From NCBI GenBank assembly GCA_046349775.1, contig JAXMBS010000027.1, forward strand, positions 6,136-70,135: a stretch of 64,000 nt of DNA, read 5' to 3'. Made by a program: the position numbers and the translations under genes. Source of the stretch: JAEUIG01 sp046349775. GTDB taxonomy: Bacteria; Planctomycetota; Planctomycetia; Planctomycetales; Planctomycetaceae. Below the pieces are notes generated by a model. It ran no database searches and was not told the DNA's origin. It saw only the letters and a list, made by a program, of their open reading frames with translations. Below are positions 62,400-64,000 of the stretch, piece by piece; position 1 is the stretch's first letter; each line of letters starts with the position of its first letter.

Positions 62400-63801
62400 C
62401 TACATGTTCGTCTTCGCATCCCCCGCGTCGCCGACAACCGCATTCAGCGCCCGCACCAGTTCGGCGTCGTGCTCGTGCCCCTGGCTGTAGATTCGGAAGA
62501 TAATGAAGCTGATCGGCAGGGCCCGGAACAGCTCGTCGTCGTGCAACTCGGTCGTCTGCCCGCTGGCCGGATCGACCAGGAAGTTCTGCCCGCCGGTGGG
62601 GCGCCGCGCGCTCGGCCGGTGGTAGTGCCGGGCCACGTCGATCTTCAGCGGCACTTCGCGAATCGCCGCGGCAACTTGCCGCGAATTCGCCGCAGCATCA
62701 GGTCCGGCTCGGGAAGATGGTCGTGGCCTCAGCCGTCGCGTGGTGGAAGTTGATCGTCCGCTCGACCGCCATCTTCCAGCGGACGTTGCGGCAGAGGATT
62801 TCCTGCCAGCGCTCACCGAGCTGTTTGAGGGCCGGGTCGCCGGAGTACGCCCAGCGCTGGACGTCGACCAGAAACGACGACTCCGTGAACAGCCGGTATT
62901 CCTGCAGATGCCCCAGCGGATTGCCCGGGAACAGGTGCGGCATCGTGTCGGGGAAGATGTCCTCCAGCGCGATATCGAGCGCCCTCACCGTACGGTGGAA
63001 GTAGATCGTGCGGAACAGGTTGGCCCGCGTTTCGATGAAGTGAATCAGCGTCGGCAGGCCGCGGACATGGATTGAGAGTCCCGCCGGCGTGAAAAAGCTG
63101 TAGTGCAGCAGCCGGCTGATGTCGAAGCTCCGCTGGCTGTAGCCCGACATGTAGGCGTCGCGGAGAACAAAGTCCATATTGTCGACGGTGTAGATGCCGC
63201 TGAACAGCGCCCGCAGCTTGCGGAGCCAGTCGGGGTGTCCCTCGTCGTCGGCGCCGCCGCGCGGCCGGCGGATCAGCCAGGCGATCTGGCGCGGATCGAG
63301 TTCCTCCAGCGGACCGAGCTTTCCGTTGGGATTGCGGCGCACGCGGCGGAGCAGGTCGCCAAGTTCATTTTCGATGACGTGGCCGCCGATGTCCTCATGG
63401 GTGACGTCGAACTGCGCGAGGTAGTGGTCGTCGAAGAAGTGGCCGAACGGCCCATGGCCGACGTCGTGCAAAAGTCCCGCCATCCGCACCAGTGACTCGA
63501 CATACGGCCGCGACGGCACGTTGGGGCACGAGTCGACCAGCGAATCGTACCACTCGGCGATCACCCGCGAGCCGAGATGCATCACTCCCAGCACGTGCTG
63601 AAACCGCATGTGCTCGGCCGACGGAAACACCCACCAGGCGGTCTGCAACTGGTGGATGTGCCGCATCCGCTGCACCCAGGGATGGTCGATCAGTTCCTGC
63701 TCGCTGACCTCTCCCTCCGGGATCCCGCTGCGCGACGTGAACGCGATATATCCGTGGATCGGATCGTGCGCCAGGCTTTCGGAAGAATAGTCGCGGGGCA
63801 T
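62400..63801 (-). CDS. HD-domain phosphohydrolase (dGTPase-like), frame change near the end
   Basis: About 465 residues. From ATG 63801 the first 365 codons are intact: DPIHGYIAFTSRSGIPEGEV, IDHPWVQRMRHIHQLQTAWW, FPSAEHMRFQHVLGVMHLGS (His of the metal site), then VRMAGLLHDVGHGPFGHFFD (HD pair and catalytic His), THEDIGGHVIENELGDLL and VDNMDFVLRDAYMSGYSQRS. This order matches HD hydrolases of the SAMHD1/YdhJ-like group that act on nucleotides. The intact frame stops at 62698, but KIDVARHYHRPSARRPTGGQ, FLVDPASGQTTELHDDELFR and ALPISFIIFRIYSQ continue in another frame to 62400, so a frame change near 62710 is likely. Confidence 0.85.
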
Positions 63802-63828
63802 CGGGAGGAGGATTCAGGATTCGGAGGA

Positions 63829-63910
63829 GGGGCAAAGGGGCAGAGGTTCAAAGGGGCACAGGGAAGACACGCTCGCCAGTGCCTTTTGCCCCATTGAACC
63901 TTTGTCCCTT
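63829..63910. repeat. Inverted repeat of GGGGCAAAG-type units
   Basis: 63837-63858 (GGGGCAGAGGTTCAAAGGGG...) pairs with 63889-63910 at about 19 of 22 positions. It lies upstream of the HD-domain gene. The rest of 63802-64000 shows no gene. Confidence 0.6.
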
Positions 63911-64000
63911 CACTTTCGGATTTCTGTCTGCGGCAGCAATTGCCGACGACGTCCGTACCTGCGGCGCTCATGTTGACACTCTCCGCCGACGCTGCCTAGT

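Noticed and set aside
1..64000. tRNA, rRNA, CRISPR array, transposase or phage genes
   Set aside because: I looked for T-loop-like sequences, regularly spaced identical repeats and transposase or integrase motifs and saw none; small RNA genes could still be missed by eye.

Overview
The window looks like chromosome from a high-GC member of the Planctomycetota. No rRNA gene or phylogenetic marker was compared, so this rests on gene families and repeats: two DUF1501 proteins, a ThuA-domain protein beside a Tat-type TIM-barrel protein, a PVC-type membrane dehydrogenase fused to cytochrome c, a PQQ propeller fused to leucine-rich repeats, an FG-GAP/VCBS protein, a membrane Ser/Thr kinase, a NatB-like permease running into a CPBP protease, and several intergenic hairpin repeat families of the kind common in planctomycetes. 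I see no tRNA, rRNA, CRISPR array, transposase or phage gene.

Layout. 0-2 kb: end of a sugar-isomerase-like gene, a ThuA-like protein and a HAD-IIA phosphatase, all on the minus strand. 2.5-12.5 kb: a heavy-metal efflux locus with an outer-membrane TolC/CusC-like lipoprotein (minus), two small secreted proteins (one Cys-rich, one Cys/His-bearing), a CusB-like adaptor with extra metal-binding modules and a CusA/CzcA-like RND pump with a large extra domain; adaptor and pump are broken by many frame changes. 13-19.5 kb: PQQ/LRR protein, M13 metallopeptidase, Ser/Thr kinase. 20-28.4 kb: a tightly packed minus-strand operon for membrane-lipid modification (DCC thiol oxidoreductase, FAD amine-oxidase-like protein, DUF1365, two cyclopropane-synthase-like methyltransferases, DUF1295), read divergently from a MerR/CarH-like regulator and a cytochrome P450. 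28.7-38.2 kb: ABC-2 exporter genes, a CPBP protease, a TPR lipoprotein, an orphan GlnQ-like ATPase and a methyltransferase. 38.3-45.7 kb: sialate O-acetylesterase, PVC cytochrome protein, fructose-1,6-bisphosphatase, D-2-hydroxyacid dehydrogenase. 45.7-52.2 kb: secreted FG-GAP protein, alpha/beta hydrolase, amidohydrolase, two DUF1501 proteins. 52.3-64 kb: DUF420 protein, kdsB-pyrG-truB, a secreted 'CGGCH' protein, ubiE, a sensor kinase, an OmpA-like lipoprotein and an HD-domain hydrolase.

Two gene groups suggest real systems. One is the lipid-modification operon with its divergent CarH/LitR-like regulator; the regulator keeps the fold but has lost the residues that normally bind and sense adenosylcobalamin. 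The other is the metal-efflux locus, with its accessory metal-binding modules, small secreted proteins and a shared 19-nt intergenic repeat.

A caution applies to the whole window. Eight or more genes, including the housekeeping genes truB and fbp, are cut by single-base frame changes while both sides remain clearly coding and conserved. I read most of these as indel errors in the assembly rather than true pseudogenes, but the sequence alone cannot settle that.
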